Source of the DNA: a virus
Strand: one strand, 5' to 3'
Virus record (IMG/VR): IMGVR_UViG_3300042466_000302
Coordinates: 1-37,204 of that record
DNA: 37,204 bases
This document shows positions 1-6,495 of the stretch, one piece after another (the first letter of the stretch is position 1; each line of letters begins with the position of its first letter). Under the pieces are notes generated by a model, which saw only the letters and a list, made by a program, of their open reading frames with translations, was not told the DNA's origin and ran no database searches. Made by a program: the position numbers and the translations under genes.

Positions 1-86
1 CAGCAACAGCGTGAGCAGCCTCAAGTCGTGCAACGAATGTTTCAGGTCGCAATGTACCCTTGAAGAAACGCAACTCAATCGTGTTG
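1..86. repeat. Overlap copy 1 of the circular genome
   Basis: These 86 bases are identical to 37119-37204. An amidoligase reading frame continues across the join in the same phase, so the match is best read as the assembly overlap of a circular or circularly permuted genome. The true unit length is then 37,118 bp. It is too short to be taken as a biological terminal repeat without read data. Confidence 0.95.
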
Positions 87-1028
87 CGGTTCTGCAGATT
101 CAGTGCAACATAACGGTCATTGTTGCGGACATGAGAGCCAAGGCTAAGACCCTTGGTGTACTCAAGCATGCGTGTGAGTTCATACTCAGACCAGTCAGCA
201 TAGGTGGAGTGACTGCGACCAGCAATCTTTTTCCACTGCTCACTGTTGCGATAGAACATTGACATGAAGCGGTACATCGTGGTTGGGTTCTTGCCAAAGA
301 AGTCCTTGTTGATATGAACATGCAATCCACAAGTACGAGTGTTAGCAGAACGCATACCAAGTTGTGACAACTCTTTGAGTCGTTGCCATGGGAACTTCTC
401 TGTAATGAACTCACGAGACAATGGGTGAGAGACCATCTCGAAACCATTGGACAATGAGCCGTCATGCTTGAGGTAGCACCACTCGCCGTACAAATTGTTG
501 GCAAGTTCAGCACCATCGCTGGCGTCGCAATCAACTGCTTCCATCTCCAACTCAAAACCAGTCACGGTCTTGAAAGGATTAGATACGCCAGTCAAGTCAG
601 TAACACCTGAGCGAACGAAGTGGAAGATTGGTGCAGGACGGAACGAGTAATCGTTAATCAAGCGTGAACCCATCTCGTCACAACTCTCGCAACTGTCGTT
701 GGTGTTGTAGTAGCGGTCGTGTTCGTAGCAGTGTTCGTAGTTGTCTTCGCAACTGCCACACACATGAACGCCGTTCCAGTCGTCAACGCATACACCCTCG
801 TTGTCGCCATTGTATGCGGTGCCACAGTCGTTGCATGTGTACATGCAGTCGTGACATGATTCGCACAAGTTGATTGTGACCTCGTGACGACGCAAGTGGT
901 AACGCTGATATGTTACCTCGTGCATCTCGTCTTCGGGATATGCATCACAGCACCACGAACATTCGACCTCTTGCGGTTCTTCATCTTCGGGCTCGTCGTT
1001 GACTGGGTTTTCATTGATGTTTGTCATT
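1..1028 (-). CDS. Amidoligase, N-terminal part (gene crosses the circular join)
   Basis: This is the first part of a roughly 385-residue protein completed at 37118-36988. Residues 23-118 are rich in paired cysteines (CSWCC, CESC, CNDC, CGSC, CESC) and look like zinc ribbons. From residue 157 the protein matches the putative amidoligase family (PF12224, glutamine-synthetase fold): GFELEME near 157, HDGSL near 188, then GLHVHI near 234. That family is predicted to use ATP to form amide or isopeptide bonds. A good Shine-Dalgarno (AAAGGAG) precedes ATG 1028, but that ATG hits a stop after five codons. Removing one T from the run at 1020-1023 restores a 386-codon frame exactly. Without a frame change, the first in-frame ATG is at 925 and would cut off the first cysteine group. 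The operon continues into a class II glutamine amidotransferase. The substrate is unknown. Confidence 0.8.
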
Positions 1029-1064
1029 ACTGACTCCTTTTGTTTTGTTGTTGGTTTATTGGTA

Positions 1065-1085
1065 ACTCCCCAAGCATGGGGAGTT
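1065..1085 (-). repeat. Hairpin family member H1
   Basis: The arms AACTCCC and GGGAGTT pair around the loop CAAGCAT. It overlaps the stop codon of the 73-residue gene and lies between that gene and the amidoligase. No T-tract follows on the leftward strand, so it is not a classical intrinsic terminator. It is one of five related hairpins, all in the leftward unit. Confidence 0.8.
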
Positions 1086-1306
1086 TATGAACGGTGATTG
1101 CCGTTCACATCTACGAGTGACAGGTCAAGGACGGGTGTCAATAACCATGTCATGCCGACATTGTTCTCACGCTCAAACATAGGCAAGTCTACTTCGTCTA
1201 CGAATGTGCGGTGATTGGTGTTCGTGTTGATTGCTTGCCAATACAGCAACGCACCAGCGTTGCGTGCTTTGGTTGCTACACGGTCGATGTTGTTGTCAGG
1301 CTTCAT
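1085..1306 (-). CDS. Small protein of unknown function, 73 aa
   Basis: I do not recognise this protein. It has 73 residues, mixed charge, and neither a membrane segment nor cysteines. The ATG directly follows the stop of the upstream 70-residue gene (TAAATG), with GGAG seven bases before it, so the two are translationally coupled. Hairpin H1 overlaps its stop codon. It is the last small gene before the amidoligase. A role in host takeover or in modulating the amidoligase pathway would fit the position but is only a guess. Confidence 0.65.
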   Translation of the reverse strand: MKPDNNIDRVATKARNAGALLYWQAINTNTNHRTFVDEVDLPMFERENNVGMTWLLTPVLDLSLVDVNGNHRS

Positions 1307-1519
1307 TTAGTTCTCCTCAAAGAAATCGTTGTCGGTGTCAAAGGTATAGAGTTCATCATCAGTAATGAACTGGCGGAAAGTAACAGCATTGTCATAACGA
1401 TGGCAACGCTCAATGTCGAGACGGTCGATGGCGTTCTCAAGCCACCATGTCACACGCTTACGCATCCGATACTTCATCGGAACAACGAAACGCAAATACA
1501 ATTCAGTGCGCTTATCCAT
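1307..1519 (-). CDS. Small basic/acidic protein of unknown function, 70 aa
   Basis: I do not recognise this protein. The N-terminal half is basic (MDKRTELYLR, then KYRMRKR near residue 17). The C-terminus is strongly acidic (TDNDFFEEN), which gives a clear charge split. The start codon overlaps the upstream stop as TAATG, typical of a tightly coupled operon. The coding evidence is the chain of exact overlaps with both neighbours and the absence of a competing frame. Confidence 0.65.
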   Translation of the reverse strand: MDKRTELYLRFVVPMKYRMRKRVTWWLENAIDRLDIERCHRYDNAVTFRQFITDDELYTFDTDNDFFEEN

Positions 1520-1797
1520 TATTTGTTTCCTTTCGTGAACTCGCTACGAATGCCTTGTGTGAAATTGCTGGCACACATTGCTTCGTAAATGGTTTCTTGG
1601 AATTGCCAAATGATGTTGTACACATCAATGTTTGACAAGTCCTCAAATGGTTTCCATACCAAAGCGTTGCGAGTACCCTCGGCAAAGATTTCCTCCACAA
1701 CAATCTCAGGCGGTGTCATCGTGTCATACTCAGACAACACAAGTTTCATAGCACTGGCTAACGCAATGCGTTCGTTGTAATCAAGTGAGTACGGCAT
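1519..1797 (-). CDS. Small acidic protein of unknown function, 92 aa
   Basis: I do not recognise this protein. It is acidic and probably helical, with hydrophobic residues spaced as in a small globular fold (for example ERIALASAMKLVLSEYD near residue 9). It has no membrane segment. Both ends overlap neighbours by the TAATG arrangement, so genes 2042 to 1085 form one coupled operon. No domain could be assigned. Confidence 0.7.
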   Translation of the reverse strand: MPYSLDYNERIALASAMKLVLSEYDTMTPPEIVVEEIFAEGTRNALVWKPFEDLSNIDVYNIIWQFQETIYEAMCASNFTQGIRSEFTKGNK

Positions 1798-2042
1798 TAC
1801 TTTGCCTCCTTAGAAACACGACGCTCAACAACATGAGAAGAGTCATACTTAGGAACACGCACAGCCTCCCAATGAAGATACGACTCGTACTCATCTGTGC
1901 CCGCTTCTTCCAACTCAGCCCAATCAAGGAGAATTGATTCAATGTTGTCGGTATCACGAGCAATGACACGATTGAACTCCGCAAGGAAGTTCTGAGTGTC
2001 AGTGTACGGAACACCGTTGATGGATAATGATGTAGTAGGCAT
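1797..2042 (-). CDS. Small acidic protein of unknown function, 81 aa
   Basis: I do not recognise this protein. An AAGGTAGG-type ribosome site lies a few bases before ATG 2042, making it the first gene of the coupled four-gene block 2042-1085. Its leader carries hairpin H2 (2097-2116) and a second small hairpin, ACTCAA/TTGAGT (2062-2081). The protein is acidic in the middle (LDWAELEEAGTDEYESY, from about residue 40) and basic at the end. Confidence 0.7.
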   Translation of the reverse strand: MPTTSLSINGVPYTDTQNFLAEFNRVIARDTDNIESILLDWAELEEAGTDEYESYLHWEAVRVPKYDSSHVVERRVSKEAK

Positions 2043-2061
2043 GGTACCTACCTTTCTGTGA

Positions 2062-2118
2062 ACTCAACATTTCTATTGAGTAGCAAGGGCACCAACAACT
2101 CCCCAAGCATGGGGAGAT
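2062..2118 (-). repeat. Structured leader with hairpin family member H2
   Basis: H2 has arms CTCCCC (2099-2104) and GGGGAG (2111-2116) around the loop AAGCAT. Together with the flanking AA and AT its 22 bases are identical to H3. A second hairpin, ACTCAA (2062-2067) with TTGAGT (2076-2081), lies between H2 and the start codon at 2042. Neither is followed by a T-tract on the leftward strand. Confidence 0.75.
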
Positions 2119-2148
2119 GCTGATGCACTTGTACCCGACAGGAACTAT

Positions 2149-2322
2149 CTAGGCGATACGGTCAGCCTTGATTCCGGTGCGTGATGATGCACGAGCGAAC
2201 TCGTACTCAGCAAGTTCAGCAAGAAACTCCTGCTCATCAGCAAGGTTGTCTGCCCACTTTCCTGCACTAGCGAAACCAAACATTTCGATTTCAAGTTGCT
2301 CAAGCATTTCTGAAGTAGTCAT
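2149..2322 (-). CDS. Small acidic protein of unknown function, 57 aa
   Basis: This 57-residue protein begins MTTSEMLEQLEIEM and ends GIKADRIA. It starts five bases after the stop of the upstream gene, with AGGTGAAG serving as ribosome site. It is acidic and predicted helical, with a run of Glu, Leu and Ala residues in the middle (EQEFLAELAEYEFARAS). I do not recognise it. Size and charge resemble small phage inhibitors of host enzymes, but that is only an analogy. Confidence 0.65.
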   Translation of the reverse strand: MTTSEMLEQLEIEMFGFASAGKWADNLADEQEFLAELAEYEFARASSRTGIKADRIA

Positions 2323-2324
2323 GA

Positions 2325-2498
2325 TTACTTCACCTCGCTAACAACAAGAGCAAGCAAAGCGTCAATGGAATCAGTCATGCGGTCAGCATTTTCGTAACCA
2401 ACTTCTTCCTCGTAATCACGCCAAGTTTGCAACTCCTCAACCATGTCAAGTATTTGCAGAAGGACATCATTCCATGTCTTGTGTATTTCAGTAGCCAT
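2325..2498 (-). CDS. Small acidic helical protein of unknown function, 57 aa
   Basis: I do not recognise this protein. The open frame extends upstream to 2558, but the start is placed at ATG 2498 because AAAGGAG lies five bases before it. The upstream stretch is also occupied by RNA hairpins. The 57-residue product is acidic and helical (DVLLQILDMVEELQTWRDYEEEV, from about residue 11, described here in part), with no cysteines or membrane segment. Confidence 0.65.
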   Translation of the reverse strand: MATEIHKTWNDVLLQILDMVEELQTWRDYEEEVGYENADRMTDSIDALLALVVSEVK

Positions 2499-2530
2499 AG
2501 CCACTCCTTTGTTTACTGATGACTCATCAG

Positions 2531-2600
2531 CACGAGCACTCACTCGTGTACGCCTCACGGCGTTTCGTCATGTCAGGACAACTCCCCAAGCATGGGGAGA
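2531..2600 (-). repeat. Three-hairpin leader including family member H3
   Basis: Three hairpins follow one another between the 158-residue gene and the ATG at 2498. H3 is CTCCCC/GGGGAG with loop AAGCAT (2582-2599). Next is CGCC/GGCG with loop TCAC (2551-2562), then CACGAG/CTCGTG with loop CACTCA (2531-2548). This is a compact structured leader or intercistronic region. It could act as an RNA processing or stability element or as a protein binding site. Confidence 0.65.
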
Positions 2601-3077
2601 TTACTTGAGACCAAGCGCCTTGATGATTTCATCACGAACAGCAGGCGAATACTTAGCGAGACGCTTACGAGCCTCACTAGCAGTAATCGTGATAGCAACA
2701 GCAGGCGCAGGCTTGCTATCGCTCTTCGCACGCTGACCAGCAGGCGCCCAAGCAATGAAAGCGCCGATAGTGACATACTCGTAACGAGTGTCCTTGAGGA
2801 ACGCCTGCTTCGCACTCTCGTACGAACCGTACTTACGAACGGCACGAGTGATAGCGCCAAGCGTGTTCTCAAATGACTTGAGTTTGTAATCAGTAATGCG
2901 CTTCGGGTCTGCCTCGTAGAACTTGTGATACCTGGCAGGTGACTCACCACGAGAAACCATGTCCTCGTGACGCAAACACCATTCCTCGTAGAACGCCTCG
3001 TTGCCTTTCTTGTTGAGCAAGTCTGCCTTGCGTGATGTATTCCATGCGGTAAGTCCGCTTGCCTTGTTAGTAGCCAA
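2601..3077 (-). CDS. Protein of unknown function, 158 aa
   Basis: I do not recognise this protein. The start is TTG at 3077 with AGAAGGA six bases upstream. No in-frame ATG is better placed. The N-terminal two thirds is charged and rich in aromatic residues (AFYEEW, YHKFYEADPKRITDY). A Pro/Ala-rich linker near residues 120-128 precedes a short basic C-terminal helix (ASEARKRLAKYSPAVRDEII). That tail resembles a small nucleic-acid or protein-binding helix. It is the first gene after the noncoding region 3119-3369 and so may be strongly expressed early. Confidence 0.7.
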   Translation of the reverse strand: MATNKASGLTAWNTSRKADLLNKKGNEAFYEEWCLRHEDMVSRGESPARYHKFYEADPKRITDYKLKSFENTLGAITRAVRKYGSYESAKQAFLKDTRYEYVTIGAFIAWAPAGQRAKSDSKPAPAVAITITASEARKRLAKYSPAVRDEIIKALGLK

Positions 3078-3096
3078 TGTATTTCCTTCTGTTAGA

Positions 3097-3118
3097 AACT
3101 CCCCACGGTTGGGGAGTT
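3097..3118 (-). repeat. Hairpin family member H4
   Basis: Perfect eight-base arms, AACTCCCC (3097-3104) and GGGGAGTT (3111-3118), enclose the loop ACGGTT. It lies in the leader of the 158-residue gene, 19 bases before the start codon. The arms are identical to those of H5 inside the Rpf-like gene, while the loops differ. Confidence 0.8.
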
Positions 3119-3369
3119 GTTGGATTGGCGAGATAGGAACCAGCGCAACCAGCGATGATTCGCCAGCAGGCTCGTTGCCCTCTCACCTATGAAAGTGTCG
3201 GACTTATCCTGCCCCGCCCTCATGTGTTTGTTGGGTCATATGAGCACGCACACGCACGCAGGCAGGGGGGTGGGGGCATGGGTGGGGGCGCCGGTCCGAT
3301 GATAAGGGACTCATGAGACGCAGGGCGAGAGCGTTTAGTTTTGGATACCCTCTAGACGAAGGGTTTATT
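3119..3369. other. Noncoding region with G-quadruplex motif; possible early promoter or origin
   Basis: No convincing gene is seen in these 251 bases, the longest noncoding stretch outside the divergent region. At 3265-3288 the plus strand carries four G-runs of 6, 5, 3 and 5, separated by T, CAT and T, a textbook G-quadruplex motif. Just left of it is an alternating purine-pyrimidine CACGCACACGCACGCA tract (about 3248-3260). AACCAGCG occurs twice near 3137-3153. The base-composition asymmetry of the plus strand also changes near here. A promoter for the leftward genes or a replication origin would fit; neither is proven. Confidence 0.5.
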
Positions 3370-3669
3370 TCACCATTTTACTTTGTTGGCCCAGTATGCT
3401 GCGGACATGGGTCCTTTTGCGATGTTGCTGGAATGCCTTGCCTGAAAGGATTTGCGGCGATTTGCATAGGCTGTGGATTCGCCTTTTTTCTTGGGGGAGC
3501 CTGAGACTCCTTGTTGTCCGAAGCGGATGGTCTTTACTTGACTGCCGGATTTCGCTACTACGATGTGTGACTTCTTAGGGTGGTCGGGTGTGCGCTTGGG
3601 TTTGTTGTATCCGCTAACACCTGCACGTGCTAGACGTGAGTCACGCTTGGGGGTAGGTTTGGCTGGCAT
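3370..3669 (-). CDS. Small basic protein of a conserved phage type, 99 aa
   Basis: The 99-residue protein is very basic, with Lys, Arg and Ser throughout. Its C-terminal motif (SFQARHSSNIAKG, then MSAAYWANKVKW) is similar to small basic proteins I know from many environmental phages. There, an Arg-Arg-x-Ser-(F/Y)-x-Ala-Arg-His segment is followed by Ala-Gly-Tyr-Trp or a similar tail. The function is not established. The charge suggests nucleic-acid binding. AGAGG lies six bases before ATG 3669, and its start lies inside the end of the upstream 100-residue gene. Confidence 0.75.
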   Translation of the reverse strand: MPAKPTPKRDSRLARAGVSGYNKPKRTPDHPKKSHIVVAKSGSQVKTIRFGQQGVSGSPKKKGESTAYANRRKSFQARHSSNIAKGPMSAAYWANKVKW

Positions 3670-3943
3670 TGATTACCTCTATTGATAGTATCCACCCGTA
3701 GGGGATGTGGTTGATATCTCCGACAGTCTTTGGGGAGTCCCCTTCATATCGGAATACGGTTCCTGCTGTAGTCAGGTAGTTCTCTTGGCAGTCGGCCCAA
3801 TAACGTCCGATGGTGACAGCTACAGCATCTTCGGGTTCATATTCATCTACTTCATGCCATCCGGAATGTGGTGCGTAAGCATCACGCCAGGTCACTCGAA
3901 TCTCCGCCCAGGGCTGTATATGCTTTAACTGTTCGGGACTCAT
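3641..3943 (-). CDS. Protein of unknown function, 100 aa; first gene of the leftward unit
   Basis: I do not recognise this protein. It is rich in Trp and Tyr (PWAEIRVTWRDAY near residue 11, IPYGWILSIEV near residue 81) and looks like a small all-beta globular domain. GAGGAG lies just before ATG 3943. It is the first gene left of the divergent control region, so it should be among the earliest expressed. It overlaps the following 99-residue gene by 29 bases. Confidence 0.7.
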   Translation of the reverse strand: MSPEQLKHIQPWAEIRVTWRDAYAPHSGWHEVDEYEPEDAVAVTIGRYWADCQENYLTTAGTVFRYEGDSPKTVGDINHIPYGWILSIEVINASQTYPQA

Positions 3944-4134
3944 ATCTCCTCATTTCATGAACGGGGCTACGCTTATGCTCGCCCCGATGTATTTGCTAAA
4001 CCTGGTCAAGAACCGTCTTTAGGACGGTTTTCTTGCTACCCCCCCTATAGTCCCCCCCAAACGTTACCTGGGAATCATTCTCACTATTGCAGTCCATCAG
4101 ACTGCCCATAGGTGACGAAGTTGCCTATATGGGT
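3944..4134. promoter_or_regulatory. Divergent control region between early and late units
   Basis: This is the only divergent intergenic region of the genome. It holds a hairpin CGGGGC (3962-3967)/GCCCCG (3981-3986). A second hairpin is AACCGTC (4011-4017)/GACGGTT (4023-4029), followed by TTTCTT on the plus strand, like an intrinsic terminator or attenuator. Two runs of seven C (4039-4045 and 4052-4058) flank TATAGT, one base away from a consensus minus-10 hexamer. I see no good minus-35 partner. The last 22 bases belong to the repeated start element described separately. Confidence 0.65.
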
Positions 4135-4137
4135 ATG
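4113..4137 (+). promoter_or_regulatory. Repeated late start element, copy 1 (before small terminase)
   Basis: GACGA is followed after six bases by CTATATGGGT and then ATG 4135. The arrangement matches copies at 6245, 11237 and 19607: ACGA, a spacer, (C)ATATAG or a near match, 1-4 bases, ATG. No Shine-Dalgarno is present. It could be a late promoter giving a leaderless or nearly leaderless transcript, or an unusual translation signal. Confidence 0.5.
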
Positions 4138-4563
4138 AAAGAAGAATTAGTTCTTACACAGCCACAGACAGAGTATTTAGACTGGCTTTGCACTGCTCCT
4201 AGTGAGCGTACCCCTCCGTCTAAGAACAAGATGGCAGAGCATCTTGGTGTTGATGTCAAGACTCTTCGCCGTTGGGAGAAGAAGCCTAATTTTCTAAAGC
4301 AGTGGAAAGACAAGGTTGATGATATCCAAGGGTCCCCCGAGCGTACACAGGCTGTGTTGGATATGCTGTTCAACAAGGCCACTCAGGATAATGATGTGAA
4401 GTCTGCACAATTGTACTTGCAAGCTACGAACCGTATGGCTCCGCCTACGGTGGAAGTTAAGTCTGACCGTAAACTTGCCGAGCTTTCCAACGATGAGTTG
4501 GATGCTTTGATTGCTTCTGTTGCTTCTAGGGAGAAGGAGACCCGTACTCTTAAGGTTGTCTAA
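4135..4563 (+). CDS. Terminase small subunit
   Basis: This is probably the DNA-recognition subunit of the packaging motor. Near residues 24-58 there is a helix-turn-helix: SKNKMAEHLGVDVKTLRRWE followed by FLKQW. This is the pattern of phage small terminases of the phBC6A51-like helix-turn-helix group. The rest is a helical segment suited to ring assembly, with an acidic and basic tail. It lies directly before the large terminase. Three starts are possible: TTG 4087, ATG 4129 and ATG 4135. I prefer 4135 because the upstream element then aligns with three other genes. The assignment rests on the helix-turn-helix and position, as small terminases diverge strongly. Confidence 0.75.
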   Translation: MKEELVLTQPQTEYLDWLCTAPSERTPPSKNKMAEHLGVDVKTLRRWEKKPNFLKQWKDKVDDIQGSPERTQAVLDMLFNKATQDNDVKSAQLYLQATNRMAPPTVEVKSDRKLAELSNDELDALIASVASREKETRTLKVV

Positions 4564-4682
4564 TGGACATTATAGAGTGTAAGCGTTGTGGGGAGGATTA
4601 CCCTGATGGATGGGCTGAGTGTCCTTTCTGTGCTGCTGAACGTAAAAACAATGGGCGTCATGCCGAGGATGAATGGAATTAA
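4563..4682 (+). CDS. Zinc-ribbon microprotein, 39 aa
   Basis: This 39-residue product has two CxxC knuckles: CKRCGEDYP near residue 6 and CPFC near residue 20. Together they are a complete zinc-ribbon pattern in the smallest possible space. The ATG overlaps the terminase small subunit stop (TAATG), and its end overlaps the large terminase start by ten bases. This packing supports real translation. Its role is unknown; a structural or packaging accessory is possible. Confidence 0.75.
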   Translation: MDIIECKRCGEDYPDGWAECPFCAAERKNNGRHAEDEWN

Positions 4683-6247
4683 CTGAACTTATTAACGAGC
4701 GTGAATGGCGCTTATGTAAAGGACCTGACGATGCGAGTGATTCGGACCTTGCGGATGCTTTTGAGTATTTCTGCTCTAACTATTGGTTTATTCGCCACCC
4801 TGAACGTGGGCGTATTTTATTTCCTATGCGTGATGCGCAGACGGAAACTGCGTACGCTTGGATATCAAACCGCAACAGTATCGTTCTCAAAGCCCGTCAG
4901 ATTGGATTCTCAACCCTAGCTTCTGCGTTTGCTTTTTGGGAGGTTTTCTTTTGGGCTGACCGTTTTGAGGTTATGCTTAGCCGTACCGAGCGTGAAGCTG
5001 CCAAGCTTTTGCAGAAGTCTAAGTATGGGTTTAAGATGTTGCCTGATTGGATGAAAGCTAGGGGACCTGGGTTGGTTTCCGACAATCAATTGAAGATGGT
5101 GTTTAGTAATGAATCTGCTCTTGAGTCTCTTCCTAGTGGCAATGACCCTGCTCGTGGTGAATCCGTGTATCGTGTCTTTATTGATGAGATGGCCTTCCTT
5201 CCGAACTCGGAGGAAGCGTGGGCTTCTATTGAGCCGATTGCCGATGTGGGTGGTCGTATTGTGTGTCTATCCACCGCTAAAGGTGAGGGGAATATATTTC
5301 ATAAGCTTTGGGTCGGGTCACAGACTGGGACAAATGATTTCAAAGGTATTTTCTTTCCTTGGTCAGCCGGTGACCGTGATGCCTCATGGTACGAAGTTAA
5401 AAAGGCGCAGCTTCCTGACTGGCAGCTTGCCCAGGAATACCCGTCAGACCCTGATGAGGCGTTTGTTAGGTCCGGCCGTCCTGTGTTTGATATTGATGTT
5501 ATTCGTGCTATTGAACCTATAGACCCCATCAAGGGTACTTTGCTTGCTTTGGACTATTATGACTTTAAGGCTGATGGTGGTCCTCTTAGTGTGTGGGCAG
5601 AACCTGAACCTGACCAGGTTTACTGTATTGGGGCTGACGTCGCTGAAGGTTTACTGCATGGTGACTATAGCGTAGCTCAGGTTATCAATGCTGAAACTCT
5701 TGAGGTTGTTGCTAGGTGGCGTGGTCATGTTGACCCTGACTTGTTTGGTTCTGATGTCCTGTATGATTTGGGCGATTGGTATAACCATGCTTTAATTGGT
5801 GTTGAGAACAACAACCATGGGTTGACAACGCTTAAGGCGTTGCAACGTTCGGGTTATAGAAACATATACAGACAGCGTAGATTGGCTAATCGTGCTCCTC
5901 AGGCTACTGAGATTCTTGGTTGGCGTACTACGGCTGCTTCTAAGCCGTTGGCTATTGACGAACTTGGCAAAGCTATCCGTGATGGTGAGTTAGGTATCTT
6001 TGACGAGCACACTCTTGCTGAATTGCGAACGTTTGTTCGTGACGAAAACGGGAAGATGCATGGTTCTCCTCATGACGACCTTGTTATGGCTATTGCTATT
6101 GCTAACCAAATGCTTAAACATGTGTGGCTTCCTGAGTATCGCCCTGATTTGGCTCCACCTAAGTTCTCTTTTGACTGGTTTGCTAACCAAATTGAACCTG
6201 AAAAGAAAGAAAAGTTCGTTTTGGGTTCGTTTAACTCTCGTAAGTAA
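4673..6247 (+). CDS. Terminase large subunit
   Basis: This is the ATPase and nuclease of the DNA-packaging motor. The N-terminal ATPase shows a Walker-A-like LKARQIGFST (72-81), Walker B with catalytic Glu (VFIDE, 168-172) and the coupling motif LSTAKGEGN (199-207). The C-terminal RNase-H-like nuclease shows Asp322 (GADVAEG), Glu378 (GVENN) and HDD at 467-469, the usual acidic set. At 524 residues it is a normal length. The atypical Walker A is common in terminases. The start overlaps the zinc-ribbon gene. The stop is followed directly by repeated start element copy 2. Confidence 0.95.
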   Translation: MELTELINEREWRLCKGPDDASDSDLADAFEYFCSNYWFIRHPERGRILFPMRDAQTETAYAWISNRNSIVLKARQIGFSTLASAFAFWEVFFWADRFEVMLSRTEREAAKLLQKSKYGFKMLPDWMKARGPGLVSDNQLKMVFSNESALESLPSGNDPARGESVYRVFIDEMAFLPNSEEAWASIEPIADVGGRIVCLSTAKGEGNIFHKLWVGSQTGTNDFKGIFFPWSAGDRDASWYEVKKAQLPDWQLAQEYPSDPDEAFVRSGRPVFDIDVIRAIEPIDPIKGTLLALDYYDFKADGGPLSVWAEPEPDQVYCIGADVAEGLLHGDYSVAQVINAETLEVVARWRGHVDPDLFGSDVLYDLGDWYNHALIGVENNNHGLTTLKALQRSGYRNIYRQRRLANRAPQATEILGWRTTAASKPLAIDELGKAIRDGELGIFDEHTLAELRTFVRDENGKMHGSPHDDLVMAIAIANQMLKHVWLPEYRPDLAPPKFSFDWFANQIEPEKKEKFVLGSFNSRK

Positions 6248-6267
6248 CGATTTTCATATAGGTTATG
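6245..6267 (+). promoter_or_regulatory. Repeated late start element, copy 2
   Basis: The terminase stop begins the string TAACGA, followed by TTTT, CATATAG, GTT and ATG 6265. The same arrangement, including the stop codon, recurs at 11237 and 19607. The gene that follows has no Shine-Dalgarno. Confidence 0.55.
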
Positions 6268-6492
6268 GCCGAATTTAAATGTGAGCGATGTGAATCTATG
6301 TGGATTGAGGATAGTTTGCCTCGCCGTGGTGAGATTTGCTTTGCTTGTCATCTAAAATCTATCCGTATTGGATTTACCCACGGCAAATCAGAGTTTAGCG
6401 GTCCTACCATTGGTGAGCGTCAGCGTCAAACCATTGAGGCTGCAGCTAAAGAAGGTCGTACCATTGAACCTGCCGGAAGTCGTTGGGTATAA
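6265..6492 (+). CDS. Zinc-ribbon protein, 75 aa
   Basis: This is a small protein with two CxxC pairs (CERC near residue 6, CFAC near residue 25), the layout of a zinc ribbon, followed by a basic and polar tail. The function is unknown. It follows the large terminase behind repeated start element copy 2 and has no ribosome site of the usual type. It is the second of four very small cysteine-knuckle proteins in this genome. A structural or regulatory role is possible. Confidence 0.7.
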   Translation: MAEFKCERCESMWIEDSLPRRGEICFACHLKSIRIGFTHGKSEFSGPTIGERQRQTIEAAAKEGRTIEPAGSRWV

Positions 6493-6495
6493 CTC

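Noticed and set aside
1-86. Direct terminal repeat for packaging
   Set aside because: 86 bases inside a coding region is more likely assembly overlap; only read-depth data could show a real end.
2499-2558. Longer N-terminus of the small gene at 2325-2498
   Set aside because: The extra residues translate a hairpin-rich leader, and ATG 2498 has a strong ribosome site.
1065-3118. CRISPR array
   Set aside because: The hairpin repeats are 480-1030 bases apart with genes between, there is no regular spacer length, and no Cas1 or Cas2 is present. The Cas4-like gene is a replication nuclease by context.
3092-3223. Leftward 43-residue open frame in the noncoding region before the 158-residue gene
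   Set aside because: It has no ribosome site, it runs through hairpin H4, and its residues read like random translation of the GC-rich leader.
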